Shown here one piece after another: positions 1-10,194 of a stretch of 64,000 nt of DNA. The DNA comes from VXYL01 sp963666465 (lineage in GTDB: Bacteria; Pseudomonadota; Gammaproteobacteria; Pseudomonadales; Azotimanducaceae). The position numbers and the translations under genes are program-made. The stretch is from positions 5,704,001 through 5,768,000 of the forward strand of contig OY762824.1 of assembly GCA_963666465.1 (NCBI GenBank), in the 5' to 3' direction. The notes beneath the pieces were generated by a model, which saw nothing but the letters and a program-made list of their open reading frames with translations, made no database searches and was not told where the DNA came from. The stretch's first letter is position 1; each line of letters begins with the position of its first letter.

Positions 1-354
1 CACCGTGGCGACGCTGAGTTCGACGATGCCGTCCTCGACGCCGACCACCGTGGCGGTTGCGTCCAGAGTGTCGCCGGGGAACACCTGGTTGGTGAAGCGC
101 ACGCCGAACTCGGTGAGGCGGCCGTCGCCGACGTAGTTCGTCAGCATCTTGCCGGTGAGGCCCATGGTGAGCATGCCGTGGGCAAACACCGACGGATAGC
201 CGGCGACTTCGGTGGTGAACACTTCGTCGGTGTGCACCGGGTTGTAGTCGCCGGATGCGCCGGCGTACATGACGATCTGGGTGCGCTTGAGGTCTTCGAC
301 CAGGCGCTCGGTGTAGGTGTCGCCGGCGTTCAGTTCGCTTGCGTTCAATGCCAT
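1..354 (-). CDS. MaoC-like dehydratase, C-terminus cut by window edge
   Basis: The visible 118 codons encode a hot-dog-fold MaoC-type (R)-hydratase. The active-site signature is around residues 40-67, with the Asp-His pair of the hydratase motif in GDYNPVHTDE and a following FAHGMLTMG helix. The start is the ATG at 354, preceded by a strong AGGAGGAA box. It lies 26 bp after a second MaoC-type gene (381-896), so the two probably form a heterodimeric 3-hydroxyacyl-CoA/ACP dehydratase, as in HadAB-like pairs. Substrate is unknown. The 3' end lies outside the window. Confidence 0.85.
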   Translation of the reverse strand, partial: MALNASELNAGDTYTERLVEDLKRTQIVMYAGASGDYNPVHTDEVFTTEVAGYPSVFAHGMLTMGLTGKMLTNYVGDGRLTEFGVRFTNQVFPGDTLDATATVVGVEDGIVELSVATV

Positions 355-380
355 TTCAATTCCTCCTCTCTGGGCTCGAC

Positions 381-896
381 TCAGCCCTGATCGACCGGGC
401 GCTCGGTGCGGACGCCGACGCCGGTGGCGGTGATGACCAGTTCGCCGTTCTGGTCGCGGTATTCGGTGACGGACTCGCTGAACGTGAGCTTGCCGGCGCG
501 GCGGCTCTCGCGCTCCCAGGTGTTGCCCGGCTTGGTGGTGGCCGTAAGCACGTCGCCCGGCCGGATGTGACGGTGATACACGAAGCGCTGTTCGGCGTGC
601 AGCCCGCCGCCACCGCCTCCGCCACCACTGCCTTCGCCATCACTGCCTTCGCGAGGCCTGGCGCCGCTGGGCTTGCCGCCGGAGCCGAACCAGCCGTCGC
701 CATCGATGGGCGGGCGCAGGCTGTAGTCCGGATCGAACTGGGCGCTCGCCTGGGCAAAGGTGGGCGGCGCGATGATGCTTCCGGGCTCGGTGCCCTCGGC
801 ATGGTCCTCGTCGTGATAGATCGGGTTCGCATCGCCTACGGCGCGGGCGAACATCATGATGTGACTCGCCTCCACCTTGAACTTCTCAACTGCCAT
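381..896 (-). CDS. MaoC N-terminal-type dehydratase subunit
   Basis: A 171-residue protein of the FAS1/MaoC N-terminal hot-dog family. Its opening (VEASHIMMFARAVGDANPIY) matches the substrate-binding half that normally lacks the catalytic Asp-His pair. A glycine-only run sits near residues 89-97, an unusual low-complexity loop inside the fold. The downstream gene (1-354) carries the catalytic motif, so this is likely the partner subunit of a two-gene hydratase. Same strand and close spacing argue for co-transcription. Function is inferred from the family; the acyl substrate cannot be read from sequence. Confidence 0.8.
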   Translation of the reverse strand: MAVEKFKVEASHIMMFARAVGDANPIYHDEDHAEGTEPGSIIAPPTFAQASAQFDPDYSLRPPIDGDGWFGSGGKPSGARPREGSDGEGSGGGGGGGGLHAEQRFVYHRHIRPGDVLTATTKPGNTWERESRRAGKLTFSESVTEYRDQNGELVITATGVGVRTERPVDQG

Positions 897-1131
897 TTGT
901 TCCCCTCAACTTTCGTGCCCCCCACGGGGCCGCCTATTCGTGATGTGCTGTCGGAGCCCTGCCGGCCCAGGCCCGCAGGAGCGAAGCGCGCAAACCTACC
1001 AGACATGCGCTGCCATGTCGTGGGCCAGATGCGGATTCGCTGCCAGGCCTGGTGCTGAGCGGCGCCGCACCCACCACCGCCTGATCGAGCGCCCCATCCG
1101 GAGCGACCAGCCTTGCGGAACCGCCAGCGCC

Positions 1132-1908
1132 CTACCGCCCCTTGAACTCCGGCTTGCGCTTCTCCAGAAACGCCGTGATGCCCTCGCGGCTGTCTTCGGT
1201 CTGCACCAGAGCCCCTTGGGCGTACTTCTCGAACATCAGCGCGCCGGCGAGGCCGGCCTCCATGCCGAAGTGGACCATCGCCTTCATCGTCCGCGGCACG
1301 AAGGGCGCGAAGCTCGCGAGGTGCTCCGCCATGCGACGAGCTTCCGGCAGCAGTTCCTCCCTGGCCACCAAGCGGGTGACGAGGCCGATGGAGAGCGCTC
1401 GTTCGGCGTCAATGGGTTTGCCCATCAGCATCATCTCCATGCCCCAGCCGCGGCCGACGATGCGCGGCAGCCGGGCGGTGGCGCCGCCGCCGGGGATGAT
1501 GCCGAGCTTGCCCTCCGGCGTGGCGAAGCGCGAGGTGGAGGTTGCGATTCGCAGGTCGCAACCTAGCGCCACCTCCAGCCCGCCGCCCATGCAGATGCCG
1601 TCGATGGCGGCGATGGTGGGTTTGGGCAGGCGTTCGAGCTGGTCCGCGAGACCCTGGACGATGGGCTCCAACGCCTTCTTGAAGTCGCGGTGCAGCACTT
1701 CGTTCAGGTCCGAGCCGGAGGCAAAGGCACGGCCGCCGGCGCCGGTGATGGTCACGACGCGCACGTCGTCGTCGGCGCCCGCACGCGCCACGGAGTGCCG
1801 CAGCTCCGCCAGCGTGGCGAGGGAGATGGCGTTGTGCTTCTCCGGTCGGTTGATGGTCAGAAGCGCCATCGGCCCCTCGACTTCGTAGGTCGTTTCCCTG
1901 TATTCCAT
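1132..1908 (-). CDS. Enoyl-CoA hydratase/isomerase family protein
   Basis: Crotonase-fold protein of 258 residues. The oxyanion-hole segments (FASGSDLNE and GICMGGGLEVALGCDLR) are intact, and both catalytic glutamates of true hydratases are in place: the Glu in GGGLEVA and the Glu in PEGKLGIIPGG. Hydration of a trans-2-enoyl-CoA is therefore plausible. The start is the ATG at 1908 with a GGGGAAGC box just upstream; an in-frame ATG at 1938 would add ten residues with no similarity to the family. It precedes the MaoC pair, consistent with an acyl-CoA pathway block. Confidence 0.88.
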   Translation of the reverse strand: MEYRETTYEVEGPMALLTINRPEKHNAISLATLAELRHSVARAGADDDVRVVTITGAGGRAFASGSDLNEVLHRDFKKALEPIVQGLADQLERLPKPTIAAIDGICMGGGLEVALGCDLRIATSTSRFATPEGKLGIIPGGGATARLPRIVGRGWGMEMMLMGKPIDAERALSIGLVTRLVAREELLPEARRMAEHLASFAPFVPRTMKAMVHFGMEAGLAGALMFEKYAQGALVQTEDSREGITAFLEKRKPEFKGR

Positions 1909-1953
1909 GCTTCCCCGTCTTTCACTCACCGGCCACACTCAAGTGCGCCGGCG

Positions 1954-2709
1954 TCACGGCGCCCGGTCGCTCTGCCCGCTGCCGATCATCCTGTCCACGA
2001 AGCGGTCCAGCTTGCCCTTGACCCGCTCCACCACGTCCTCCACGTCGATCTTGTCGATCAACGCTCGCGCCACTGCCTCGTTGGTCTGATCCGCCAGGCG
2101 ACCGACGATTTCCGCCGTGAGTTCGTCCACGCTGATGCCTTGGCTGCCGCCGATGTCCTCCATCCGGATCTCCGGCAGTTGCGCCTTCGTGCTGCCGAGC
2201 GGCGACACCAGGGCGCCGTGCCCGTTGCGAATGAACATCTGCTCGACCACCACGCGCAGGCCATCGTCCGTGCCGGCAGCCTCCCTCGAGCGCTGACGCG
2301 ACGCAGCGCGTCGCGAGCGCGCCACGACGCGGCCGATATTGGTCATCGCGCCTTCGGAAACGCCGTCCACCACCGCCGTCACGGTCACGTCCTCGATTTC
2401 CAGCCGGCGCACCCAGAGGAGGTCCGTCCCGCTGCGACCAAGGTCGAAGGCGGCGGCAAGACGCCCTACCGCCAGCATCGGTGGCCCTTCCATGCCGGGT
2501 GGATTGGCGACTTCGATGCCCAGCACCTCCACTTGCCGCTCGCCCAGCGAGAACGCCACGTCTGCCACCGTCACCGGCACCCCCAGCCGTTCCTCGCTCG
2601 ATGCGCTGACCGACTCTGCAATCACGTCGTCCATGCGCGCCAGCACAAGTGCAGCACCGACGAACAAGACCGCGACGACAATCGCCGCAATGGTCGCGAA
2701 CGTCTTCAT
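1954..2709 (-). CDS. AsmA-like membrane-anchored periplasmic protein
   Basis: 251 residues. An N-terminal hydrophobic segment (about residues 5-24) is followed by a periplasmic domain with strings of alternating V/I/L beta segments and the phrase GIEVANPPGM, typical of AsmA/DUF748-like proteins that line the cell envelope. The C-terminal third is helical and charged. It starts 4 bp after the histidine kinase stop, so it is probably translated from the same message. Function is inferred only from overall architecture; AsmA-like proteins act in envelope lipid handling. Confidence 0.6.
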   Translation of the reverse strand: MKTFATIAAIVVAVLFVGAALVLARMDDVIAESVSASSEERLGVPVTVADVAFSLGERQVEVLGIEVANPPGMEGPPMLAVGRLAAAFDLGRSGTDLLWVRRLEIEDVTVTAVVDGVSEGAMTNIGRVVARSRRAASRQRSREAAGTDDGLRVVVEQMFIRNGHGALVSPLGSTKAQLPEIRMEDIGGSQGISVDELTAEIVGRLADQTNEAVARALIDKIDVEDVVERVKGKLDRFVDRMIGSGQSDRAP

Positions 2710-2713
2710 CGCT

Positions 2714-4072
2714 TCATGCCGCTGCGAGGCGCCTTGAACGGGCGAAACTCACATTGACATCGGCGCCGCCGCCAGCCGCGACGCCGATGGCGACGCGCCA
2801 GCCGTGCGCATCGCAAAGCTGCTTGACGATGGCGAGGCCCAGGCCGCTGCCGCCGGTGGCGGAGCGACGCGCCGCGTCAAGGCGATAGAAGGGCTCGAAC
2901 ACCCGCTCCCGCTCCGCCCGCGGAATGCCGGGCCCCACGTCGGTGACATGGACGCAAACCTGCTCCCCACCGTCCACCGTCACCTCCGCTCCGCTGCCGT
3001 GTTGCCGTGCATTGTCGATCAGATTGGCGAGCACGCGCTGCAATGCGCCCGGGGCGATGTACACGCGCTTCGGAACATCGCCGCGCCAATGCACCACAAC
3101 GTCTTCGGCGATGCCGGCCACCACGGAGCTTATGTAGGGCTCGAACTCCACCAGCCGCGCCGCCTCGCCGGCACCGCGCGCGAAGCGCAGTGCATCGCCA
3201 ATCAGCTCGTCCATGGCGGCGAGATTGCGTTCGAAGCGTTCCACCAGCCGCGCGTCCACGTTGTCCGGCAAGAGTTCGAGGGCGAGGCGCATCCGTGCCA
3301 GCGGCGTGCGCAGGTCGTGGGAAATCCCGGCCAGCAGCGTCGTGCGATTGGAGAGCAACGTGGTGACATCCCGCGCCATGGCGTTGAAGCTCGATGCCAG
3401 GGTCACGAGTTCGGTCGGTCCCTCCTCCGGCAGGGGCTGGAAGCCTTCCGCACCGCGGAACGCTCCGGCCGCTCTCGCCATGACCCCAAGCGGCCCCGCC
3501 AAGCGTCGCACGATCAGCGCCGAGCCGATGAAGACGATGAGCGCGCCGGCGCCGAATATCAGCAGCCCGACGACCAGCGGTTGCACGTCGCGCCGCTGCG
3601 AGGAAAAGCCCACCTGCATGATGCGCCCACCCATGGGCACGCTGGCCCACAACAGGCCATCGCTCTCCATCAATCGCACGGTTTCGCCCATGCGTTGCGA
3701 CAGCTTGGTCTCGATGAGGTCGTGATAGGCGTTGCCATCGGCCACGAACGGCAGGTCGCGCACGTTTGCGCTGATGATGAGATCGTGATTCTCAAGCAGC
3801 TCGATCTCGAAGTAGGGCCGCGCCTCGGGACTCAGCTCCACCCACGTCTTGGCGGCAAGCACCACCAGCCCCGCCTCGTCGTCGGCGGAGCGGTCCGAGA
3901 TCGGCACCACCACGAATCCCCAAAGCGCGGCCAGCACGGTTGCGGCGATGGCCGACGCGCCCACCGCCAACACTGCGTTGGTGCGGCCGAGCAGGGATGC
4001 CGGCCACACCGCCTGCAGTCGGCTCTCGGCCAGGCGTCGAAGGATGCCGACGGTTTCTGTCGCCGTTGCCAT
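2714..4072 (-). CDS. EnvZ-type sensor histidine kinase
   Basis: 452 residues: cytoplasmic N-tail, TM1 (about 31-57), periplasmic sensor (58-164), TM2 (165-188), HAMP (189-240), dimerisation/phosphotransfer helix with His252 in ISHDLRTPLARMRLALE, and an HATPase_c domain with N-box NLIDNARQHG and G-boxes (DVGPGIP, GSGLGLAIV). All catalytic boxes are intact. The HDLRTPL form of the H-box and partnership with an OmpR-type regulator (4136-4900) place it near EnvZ. The stimulus is unknown. It would phosphorylate the neighbouring regulator at the inner membrane. Confidence 0.92.
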   Translation of the reverse strand: MATATETVGILRRLAESRLQAVWPASLLGRTNAVLAVGASAIAATVLAALWGFVVVPISDRSADDEAGLVVLAAKTWVELSPEARPYFEIELLENHDLIISANVRDLPFVADGNAYHDLIETKLSQRMGETVRLMESDGLLWASVPMGGRIMQVGFSSQRRDVQPLVVGLLIFGAGALIVFIGSALIVRRLAGPLGVMARAAGAFRGAEGFQPLPEEGPTELVTLASSFNAMARDVTTLLSNRTTLLAGISHDLRTPLARMRLALELLPDNVDARLVERFERNLAAMDELIGDALRFARGAGEAARLVEFEPYISSVVAGIAEDVVVHWRGDVPKRVYIAPGALQRVLANLIDNARQHGSGAEVTVDGGEQVCVHVTDVGPGIPRAERERVFEPFYRLDAARRSATGGSGLGLAIVKQLCDAHGWRVAIGVAAGGGADVNVSFARSRRLAAA

Positions 4073-4135
4073 CGTCAGGTCGTGGGTGCCATTGCGAAAG
4101 CGCGCGGTCGGGCAGACGCCTCAAGGCCCGGAGCG

Positions 4136-4900
4136 TCAGACCGACCCCGGACAGAACATGTAGCCCTTGCCCCAGATCGTCTTGATGAGGACGGGCGTCG
4201 CCGGGTCTGGTTCGATCTTGCTGCGCAGGCGCGTCACGCGCACGTCGATGCTGCGATCGAAGGGCGAACGCCGGGTTCCGGTGAGCAGGTCGAGGATGCG
4301 ATCGCGGTCAAGCACGGTGTTTGGATGTCGCACCAGCACATCGAGCAGCTCGAACTCGCCCGAGGTGAGCGCCACGGTGCGCCCATCCCGGGTCAGCCGG
4401 TGGGCGTTGAGATTCAGCTCGAAGTCGCCGAAGGTGATGATGTGAGCGCCTTCGCGGCGGGCACCGCGCCGCAGCACCGCCCGCACCCGAGCCAACAGCT
4501 CGCGCGGATTGAACGGCTTGGCGAGATAGTCGTCGGCGCCGATTTCGAGGCCCACAATGCGATCCACATCGTCGCCTTGGGCAGAGACGATGATGATCGG
4601 CAGGTCGCGGTCGCGCCTCATGCGCCGGGCGATGGAAAGGCCGTCCTCGCCGGGCAGCATGAGGTCGAGGATCATCAGGTCGATCTCGTTCGCCCCGAGG
4701 GCGGCGTCCATGGTGACGCCGTCCTCCGCTACCAGCACCTCGAAGCCTTGGCCGGAAAGGTACTGCTCGGTGAGTTCGAGCAGTTCCGGATCGTCGTCCA
4801 CCACCAGCAGGGTTGGCGGCGGCTTGCTTTGCGCGGAATGACCGGCCCCGGCCGCTGAAGCAGCCTTTGCATCCGTCGAAGCGTCGTCAGCCACGCTCAC
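4136..4900 (-). CDS. OmpR-family response regulator
   Basis: 254 residues with a GTG start at 4900 whose GTGA overlaps the stop of the upstream gene. A 28-residue Ala/Ser-rich leader precedes the receiver domain: acidic triad VVDDDPE, phosphoacceptor Asp79 in MILDLMLPGEDG, and Lys in LAKPFNP. The C-terminal winged-helix domain is complete and ends in KTIWGKGYMF, the typical OmpR hairpin. A second GTG at 4894 is an alternative start. It is the cognate regulator of the kinase encoded 63 bp downstream. Confidence 0.93.
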   Translation of the reverse strand: MSVADDASTDAKAASAAGAGHSAQSKPPPTLLVVDDDPELLELTEQYLSGQGFEVLVAEDGVTMDAALGANEIDLMILDLMLPGEDGLSIARRMRRDRDLPIIIVSAQGDDVDRIVGLEIGADDYLAKPFNPRELLARVRAVLRRGARREGAHIITFGDFELNLNAHRLTRDGRTVALTSGEFELLDVLVRHPNTVLDRDRILDLLTGTRRSPFDRSIDVRVTRLRSKIEPDPATPVLIKTIWGKGYMFCPGSV

Positions 4901-5454
4901 GATTGGCGTGCGTCCCGGTCTCCGTCCGCCTTCGGGTCGGTGCCTGCGTCGGCGCGATCCGGGTTCGATGAAGGTTCCTTGCGCCGCTCGAATCCCGTGC
5001 CGAAGCGTTCCGGGGTTGCGTCCGGCGCGGTCTGCAAGGCATGCGCCTTGATTCCGGCGCGAAGGGATGGTCTCGGTGCCGTCCCGTCGTCGACGGCAAG
5101 CCGGTCGTCGAGCACCGGCAGGGTTTCCACCCCCAGCAGCGCCCCCGCGTCCTCCGGGATGCGCCCGAAGCGGGCCCGGGAGCGCACCGGAATGCGGGTG
5201 GGCTCGCCGTTCGCCGCCATGCGCTTGCGCATCTCGACGAAATACCAGCGACGTTCTTCGTCGTCCATTGCCTCCCAGCGGCCACCGAGGTCGGAGAGCT
5301 GCTCGTCGGAGAACTGCGCGAACGGATTGGCTGCATCGGGCGACCCGCCACCATCCGCCGCAAACGTGCCCGAAGCCACCAACAGCAGCGCCGCTGGCGC
5401 ATGCCGCCAACGCATCAAGCGCTCATCTCTCGGCCTCGCTCGCACTGAAGTCAT
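4897..5454 (-). CDS. Hypothetical exported protein upstream of the two-component pair
   Basis: 185 residues from the ATG at 5454, or 172 from the ATG at 5415. The shorter form begins with a clean signal peptide (MRWRHAPAALLLVASGTFA), so 5415 is the more likely start. The mature part carries a short helical motif (QLSDLGGRWEAMDDEERRWY) and a proline/charge-rich tail without recognisable domains. Its stop overlaps the GTG of the response regulator, so translation is coupled. It may be an envelope accessory of the signalling system; no family is recognised. Confidence 0.55.
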   Translation of the reverse strand: MTSVRARPRDERLMRWRHAPAALLLVASGTFAADGGGSPDAANPFAQFSDEQLSDLGGRWEAMDDEERRWYFVEMRKRMAANGEPTRIPVRSRARFGRIPEDAGALLGVETLPVLDDRLAVDDGTAPRPSLRAGIKAHALQTAPDATPERFGTGFERRKEPSSNPDRADAGTDPKADGDRDARQS

Positions 5455-5765
5455 CGGTATGCGTGGTTCCTCGCGAAATCCACCAACCGGCGTACCACAG
5501 GCCGCCGGGGAACCAAGTGAACCGCTTTACGCGACGAATTGCAACGGTGCGCGGGCGCAAAACGCCGCTCTCTCGTCGCAAGGCAAGCCCCTGCGAAGCA
5601 CGCATCCGCTGATGCAACGAGACTTCCAACTCGTGCCGGGGTCGCAGCCATGGCCCTTGCGCCTTCGGCGCGTCATTAAGCAAGGCCTCCGATCCAATGC
5701 ATCGGCGCGGCGCCTCTGGAGAAGCCGAGGATGACTTCTCGGAGGAGACACGCACGCTAACGGAC

Positions 5766-5873
5766 TAGCGCCACAAGAACCGTTGCCTTCGGCAACGCTT
5801 CCTGCCCCAGGCCGTCCTGTCACCCTGTCGGCATTCGGCCAGCTTGCGCCGTCCGAAGTCCGACAGGCTGCCA
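5766..5873 (+). repeat. Two-hairpin intergenic repeat, copy 1
   Basis: About 108 bp lying in the 545-bp gap between the exported protein and the thiolase. It begins with agcgccacaagaaccgttg, contains a short hairpin (GTTGCC-ttc-GGCAAC), and then a longer imperfect stem in which CCTGTCGGCATTCGG pairs with CCGAAGTCCGACAGG. Closely similar copies lie at 7573-7680 (+), 43683-43787 (-) and, truncated, 31889-31943 (+). The rest of the gap (5455-5765) holds no convincing gene. Confidence 0.8.
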
Positions 5874-5905
5874 GATCGGAGCTTCTTGCCCGGGCCGAGC
5901 ACCCA

Positions 5906-5946
5906 CAAAAAACCGGCGCGCTCGCAAGAACGCGCCGGCCCTCTTT
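5906..5946 (-). terminator. Rho-independent terminator of the thiolase gene
   Basis: On the minus strand GGCCGGCGCG and CGCGCCGG form a GC-rich stem around a ten-base loop, followed directly by TTTTTT. It lies about 55 bp past the thiolase stop and points the same way. Confidence 0.85.
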
Positions 5947-5999
5947 TGTGCCCTGATGGCCATGCGAGCCGCCCGGCACAGGCGGCCCGCGATGCCCCT

Positions 6000-7190
<1,191 letters not shown>

Positions 7191-7742
7191 TCGATTTTCC
7201 CCTTTCTCTGTTTGGCAGCTTTCTGCTTGGCGACCCCTGCTTGGCCAAAAGTGCTTGGCAAAAAGCCTGCGAAAAGCAAACGGCCCGCTCATCGAACCGC
7301 GCAAGCGGGCGAGTGTAACGAAAACGCCGCCCTGTGGGGTGAATGGGTGAGATGATTTCGGCGCTGCCCCGACGATGGCCCTCCTCAGGCGGAGCGGCGT
7401 CTCGCCCTTCATTGCGCCCCAAGGGCACGCAGCCCCTCGTCGAGGCAGTCCCGCGCACCCAGCGCATCAACCGTGATGCGTGCTGCTCTCAAAGAAGCCG
7501 CGCCGCGCGGCGCGTATGGGCGTGCCCTTCGGACGCGTCGGCGAGACGCCCTCCCTCCAGAAGCGCATCGGCTAGCGCCACAAGAACCGTTGCCTTTCGG
7601 CAACGCTTCCTGCCCCAGCCCAAGCCGTCCTGTCACCCTGTCGGCATTCGGGCGCCGTCCGAAGTCCGACAGGCTGCTAGACTTCAGCCACGGCGACTGG
7701 CCGCATGGAAGCGACGCGTCCGGGGACTCGAGAGCCCGAGCA
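7191..7742. other. 552-bp gap between thiolase and methyltransferase
   Basis: The two neighbouring genes diverge here, so their promoters should lie inside, but I see no clear -10/-35 pair. The right half is occupied by repeat copy 2 (7573-7680). An open frame runs through the repeat into the methyltransferase, but it codes repeat sequence rather than protein domain, which is why I start the methyltransferase at 7743. Confidence 0.5.
7573..7680 (+). repeat. Two-hairpin intergenic repeat, copy 2
   Basis: Nearly identical to copy 1 at 5766-5873. It keeps both hairpins: the GTTGCC/GGCAAC mini-stem with one extra T in the loop, and the long stem ending in GTCCGACAGGCTG. It ends 62 bp before the methyltransferase start. 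Confidence 0.8.
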
Positions 7743-9221
7743 ATGGCTGCAATGGACAACGTGCAATCCGCCATCGAGCCTTCAGCCAGGGGGAGCGCAA
7801 GGGGCCTCCCGCCGCAAGAGGAGCTATTGGCCCTGGCCGAGTCGTCGGCCCCCACCCAACCCGTCGAAGACCCGGCTCGCGACGAGCTGCGGGCGCGATT
7901 CGAGGACCGGCTCGTCGTCCGCCACGACCTGAACCGGCGCTTGGTGTCGTATCAGGCCAACAAGGCCATGCCCGGACTGCGCTGGCTGAAGTACAAGGAG
8001 GGCTTCTCGGCGCACCTCGTGCAGGATGCTCTGCAGTTGGCGGAAGGCATGGTGCTTGACCCCTTCGCCGGCCTTTGCACGACGCCCTTGGTTGCAGGCG
8101 GCGCAAATCGCCCAGCCATCGGCATTGAGATCATGCCGGTGGGGCCTCGGGTGGCACGGGCCGTCGGCGCATTGGCCCAGGGCGTCCACACCGATTCTCT
8201 TGCCAAGGGCGCAAAGCAGCTCTTGGGCGCGGTGTCTGGCCGCCATGCCGAACCTGACTTCTCCTTCCCTCACGTGCCCATCACCGCGAGTGCATTTCCG
8301 GCGGAAACGGAAGACGCCATCTCCCGCGCCCGCGCCCATCTTGCCAAGCTGGACGCCGGACCGGTTCGCTCCGTGCTCGATGTCGCCTGCATGAGCGTGC
8401 TCGAAAGCGTCAGCTTCACCCGCAAGGACGGTCAGTACCTACGCTGGGACCCCCGCTCCGGCAGGACGCTTCGCGGGCGCGGCATGGACAAGGGCCCCAT
8501 GCCGGACTTCGCGGACGCACTTGCGGCTCGCCTCCACGAGATACGAGCCGACATACCAGCGCTGGCGAGATGCTACGGCGGCCGCGTGCCGCAAATTGTC
8601 GAAGGCTCGGCCTTACGGGAACTCGGCCGCCTGCCGGAACACTCGGCGGGCCTGACCATCACCTCGCCCCCCTACGCCAACCGCTACGACTACACCCGCA
8701 CCTATGCCCTGGAGCTGGCATGGCTCGGCTACGACCGCGCGGCATTCGGTGCACTGCGGCAATCGCTCGTCAGCGCGACGGTGGAAAACCGAGCGAAGGA
8801 CGACGTCCTGAACGAGGGTTTTCCGCATCCGGAACTGCTCGCTGGGGCACGGCGTCTGGTGTCATGCCAGCCGGCGCTGAACGAGGTGCTTGACCGGCTC
8901 GAAGCAAAACGTGCGGAGCTCAGCAATCCACACGTCATTCGCCTCGTGCGCAACTACGTTCTGGAGATGTCGATCATCGTCGCGGAACTTGCCCGGGCAA
9001 CCCGTCCGGGGGGCCGGGTCGTCATGGTGAACGACAACGTGCAGTACCACGGCGAGGAAGTCCCCATCGACCTCATCCTTTCGGACATCGCCGAAGAGTT
9101 TGGCTTCGAGTGCGAACAGATTGGCGTGCTGCCGCGCGGCAAGGGCAACGCAAGCCAACAGATGGGCCGCTTCGGCCGCCGGGAAATCCGCAAGTGCGTG
9201 TATCAATGGCGAAAGCGATGA
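7743..9221 (+). CDS. DNA methyltransferase (SPPY type) of a type II R-M system
   Basis: 492 residues from the ATG at 7743 (a second ATG lies 9 bp later). Motif I, the AdoMet site, is at residues 105-115 (LDPFAGLCTTP). The catalytic motif IV is at 308-311 (TSPPYANRYDY), of the SPPY form used by N4-cytosine and some N6-adenine enzymes. A late RPGGRVVMVND strand completes the fold. Motif I precedes IV with about 190 residues between, leaving room for a target-recognition region. The endonuclease gene follows 13 bp downstream. It would protect host DNA; the recognition site is unknown. Confidence 0.85.
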   Translation: MAAMDNVQSAIEPSARGSARGLPPQEELLALAESSAPTQPVEDPARDELRARFEDRLVVRHDLNRRLVSYQANKAMPGLRWLKYKEGFSAHLVQDALQLAEGMVLDPFAGLCTTPLVAGGANRPAIGIEIMPVGPRVARAVGALAQGVHTDSLAKGAKQLLGAVSGRHAEPDFSFPHVPITASAFPAETEDAISRARAHLAKLDAGPVRSVLDVACMSVLESVSFTRKDGQYLRWDPRSGRTLRGRGMDKGPMPDFADALAARLHEIRADIPALARCYGGRVPQIVEGSALRELGRLPEHSAGLTITSPPYANRYDYTRTYALELAWLGYDRAAFGALRQSLVSATVENRAKDDVLNEGFPHPELLAGARRLVSCQPALNEVLDRLEAKRAELSNPHVIRLVRNYVLEMSIIVAELARATRPGGRVVMVNDNVQYHGEEVPIDLILSDIAEEFGFECEQIGVLPRGKGNASQQMGRFGRREIRKCVYQWRKR

Positions 9222-9234
9222 GGTCAGGGACCTG

Positions 9235-10194
9235 ATGGCGGACGCAGACACGCGGATTGACGAAGCCGTGGATCGGTCGATCACGATCGCGGCCCAAATC
9301 GCAGAGCGAGCGGACATGCGGATTCGGGCGGAGATCGAGTGCTATACCGGACGCCTTGGCTACCGCAGAAGGCTAGAGCGGCTCGCGATCGATGGCGACG
9401 CGTATCGCCGCATCAAGGCGGCGAGGATTCGGCCGCGATTGGTGTTCGCCCATCCCAAACTGCTGATGGACATGCCAAACGCCTCCTTGTATTACCGCGG
9501 CATCGCGCTTTTGCCCCGCAAGCGAGTTGCGCGAATCGCGGGCACCGTCGATGGGTGGGAGCAGTCGCCGCCGGCGGCTCGCATCACAAAGGAGAAGGCG
9601 CAGAAACTCGCGCGACTATACAACCGTGTCATCAGCGCAGTTGTGCTTGATCGGTCGGAGTGGGGTCAGGACGATGCGCCTCGCAATGTGCTGGCCAACG
9701 TCGCCATCAGCGCCGATGGCGGGATGCGCAATGTCGTGGGGCAGAAGGGCGAGGCGGAGATCCAGGATCGGATGCGCGAGTTTGTGGAAACAGAGGGCCT
9801 CGCCGTCGGGGCGCTCGACGATCCAACCTGCATGGAGTTGCTAGGCGGCGTTACGATGCGGTTCGGGTCGGAACCGGACATCGGCTTTGAGCGGGGTGGG
9901 TCGTGGGCGCTCATCATCGAGATCAAGGCCGGCAAGGACCGCGCTGGCGCTTTGGAACGCCTTGGCGCGATCAAGAAGACCTTCGACGAGGCGCCCAACG
10001 ATTGCAGGAACTTCCTCGTGGTGGGGGTGGTGACGACGACGATGCGCGAGAGACTTCGGGAACTGTGCATGGAGCGGCACTTTCAGATCGACGAATTGCG
10101 CGAGCCCGGAGCTTGGGAGGAGTTCATGAACGAGATCTTCCACCACAGCTTGCGGATTGCCCGGGAGATTGGCGCGCGGAGGGAACTGTCGTGA
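9235..10194 (+). CDS. Type II restriction endonuclease, PD-(D/E)XK fold, possibly XcyI-like
   Basis: 319 residues starting at the ATG at 9235 with AGGTCAGGG upstream. The nuclease signature is visible: PD at residues 214-215 (SEPDIGFERGG), hydrophobic beta strand, then E229-I-K231 (IIEIKAGKD). The N-terminal 180 residues are helical and carry no known domain. Adjacency to an SPPY methyltransferase identifies it as the cutting partner. Length and neighbour type resemble the XcyI/Cfr9I group, but I cannot confirm that family from memory. Its stop overlaps the GTG of the next gene. Confidence 0.75.
   Translation: MADADTRIDEAVDRSITIAAQIAERADMRIRAEIECYTGRLGYRRRLERLAIDGDAYRRIKAARIRPRLVFAHPKLLMDMPNASLYYRGIALLPRKRVARIAGTVDGWEQSPPAARITKEKAQKLARLYNRVISAVVLDRSEWGQDDAPRNVLANVAISADGGMRNVVGQKGEAEIQDRMREFVETEGLAVGALDDPTCMELLGGVTMRFGSEPDIGFERGGSWALIIEIKAGKDRAGALERLGAIKKTFDEAPNDCRNFLVVGVVTTTMRERLRELCMERHFQIDELREPGAWEEFMNEIFHHSLRIAREIGARRELS

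Noticed and set aside
2804..4858. 684-codon plus-strand frame opposite the kinase and regulator genes
   Set aside because: It is an antisense shadow caused by high GC at third positions; the minus strand carries complete kinase and regulator domains.
7473..7742. N-terminal extension of the methyltransferase through the intergenic repeat
   Set aside because: The extension encodes repeat copy 2; similar peptides appear wherever the repeat occurs, so it is not part of the protein.
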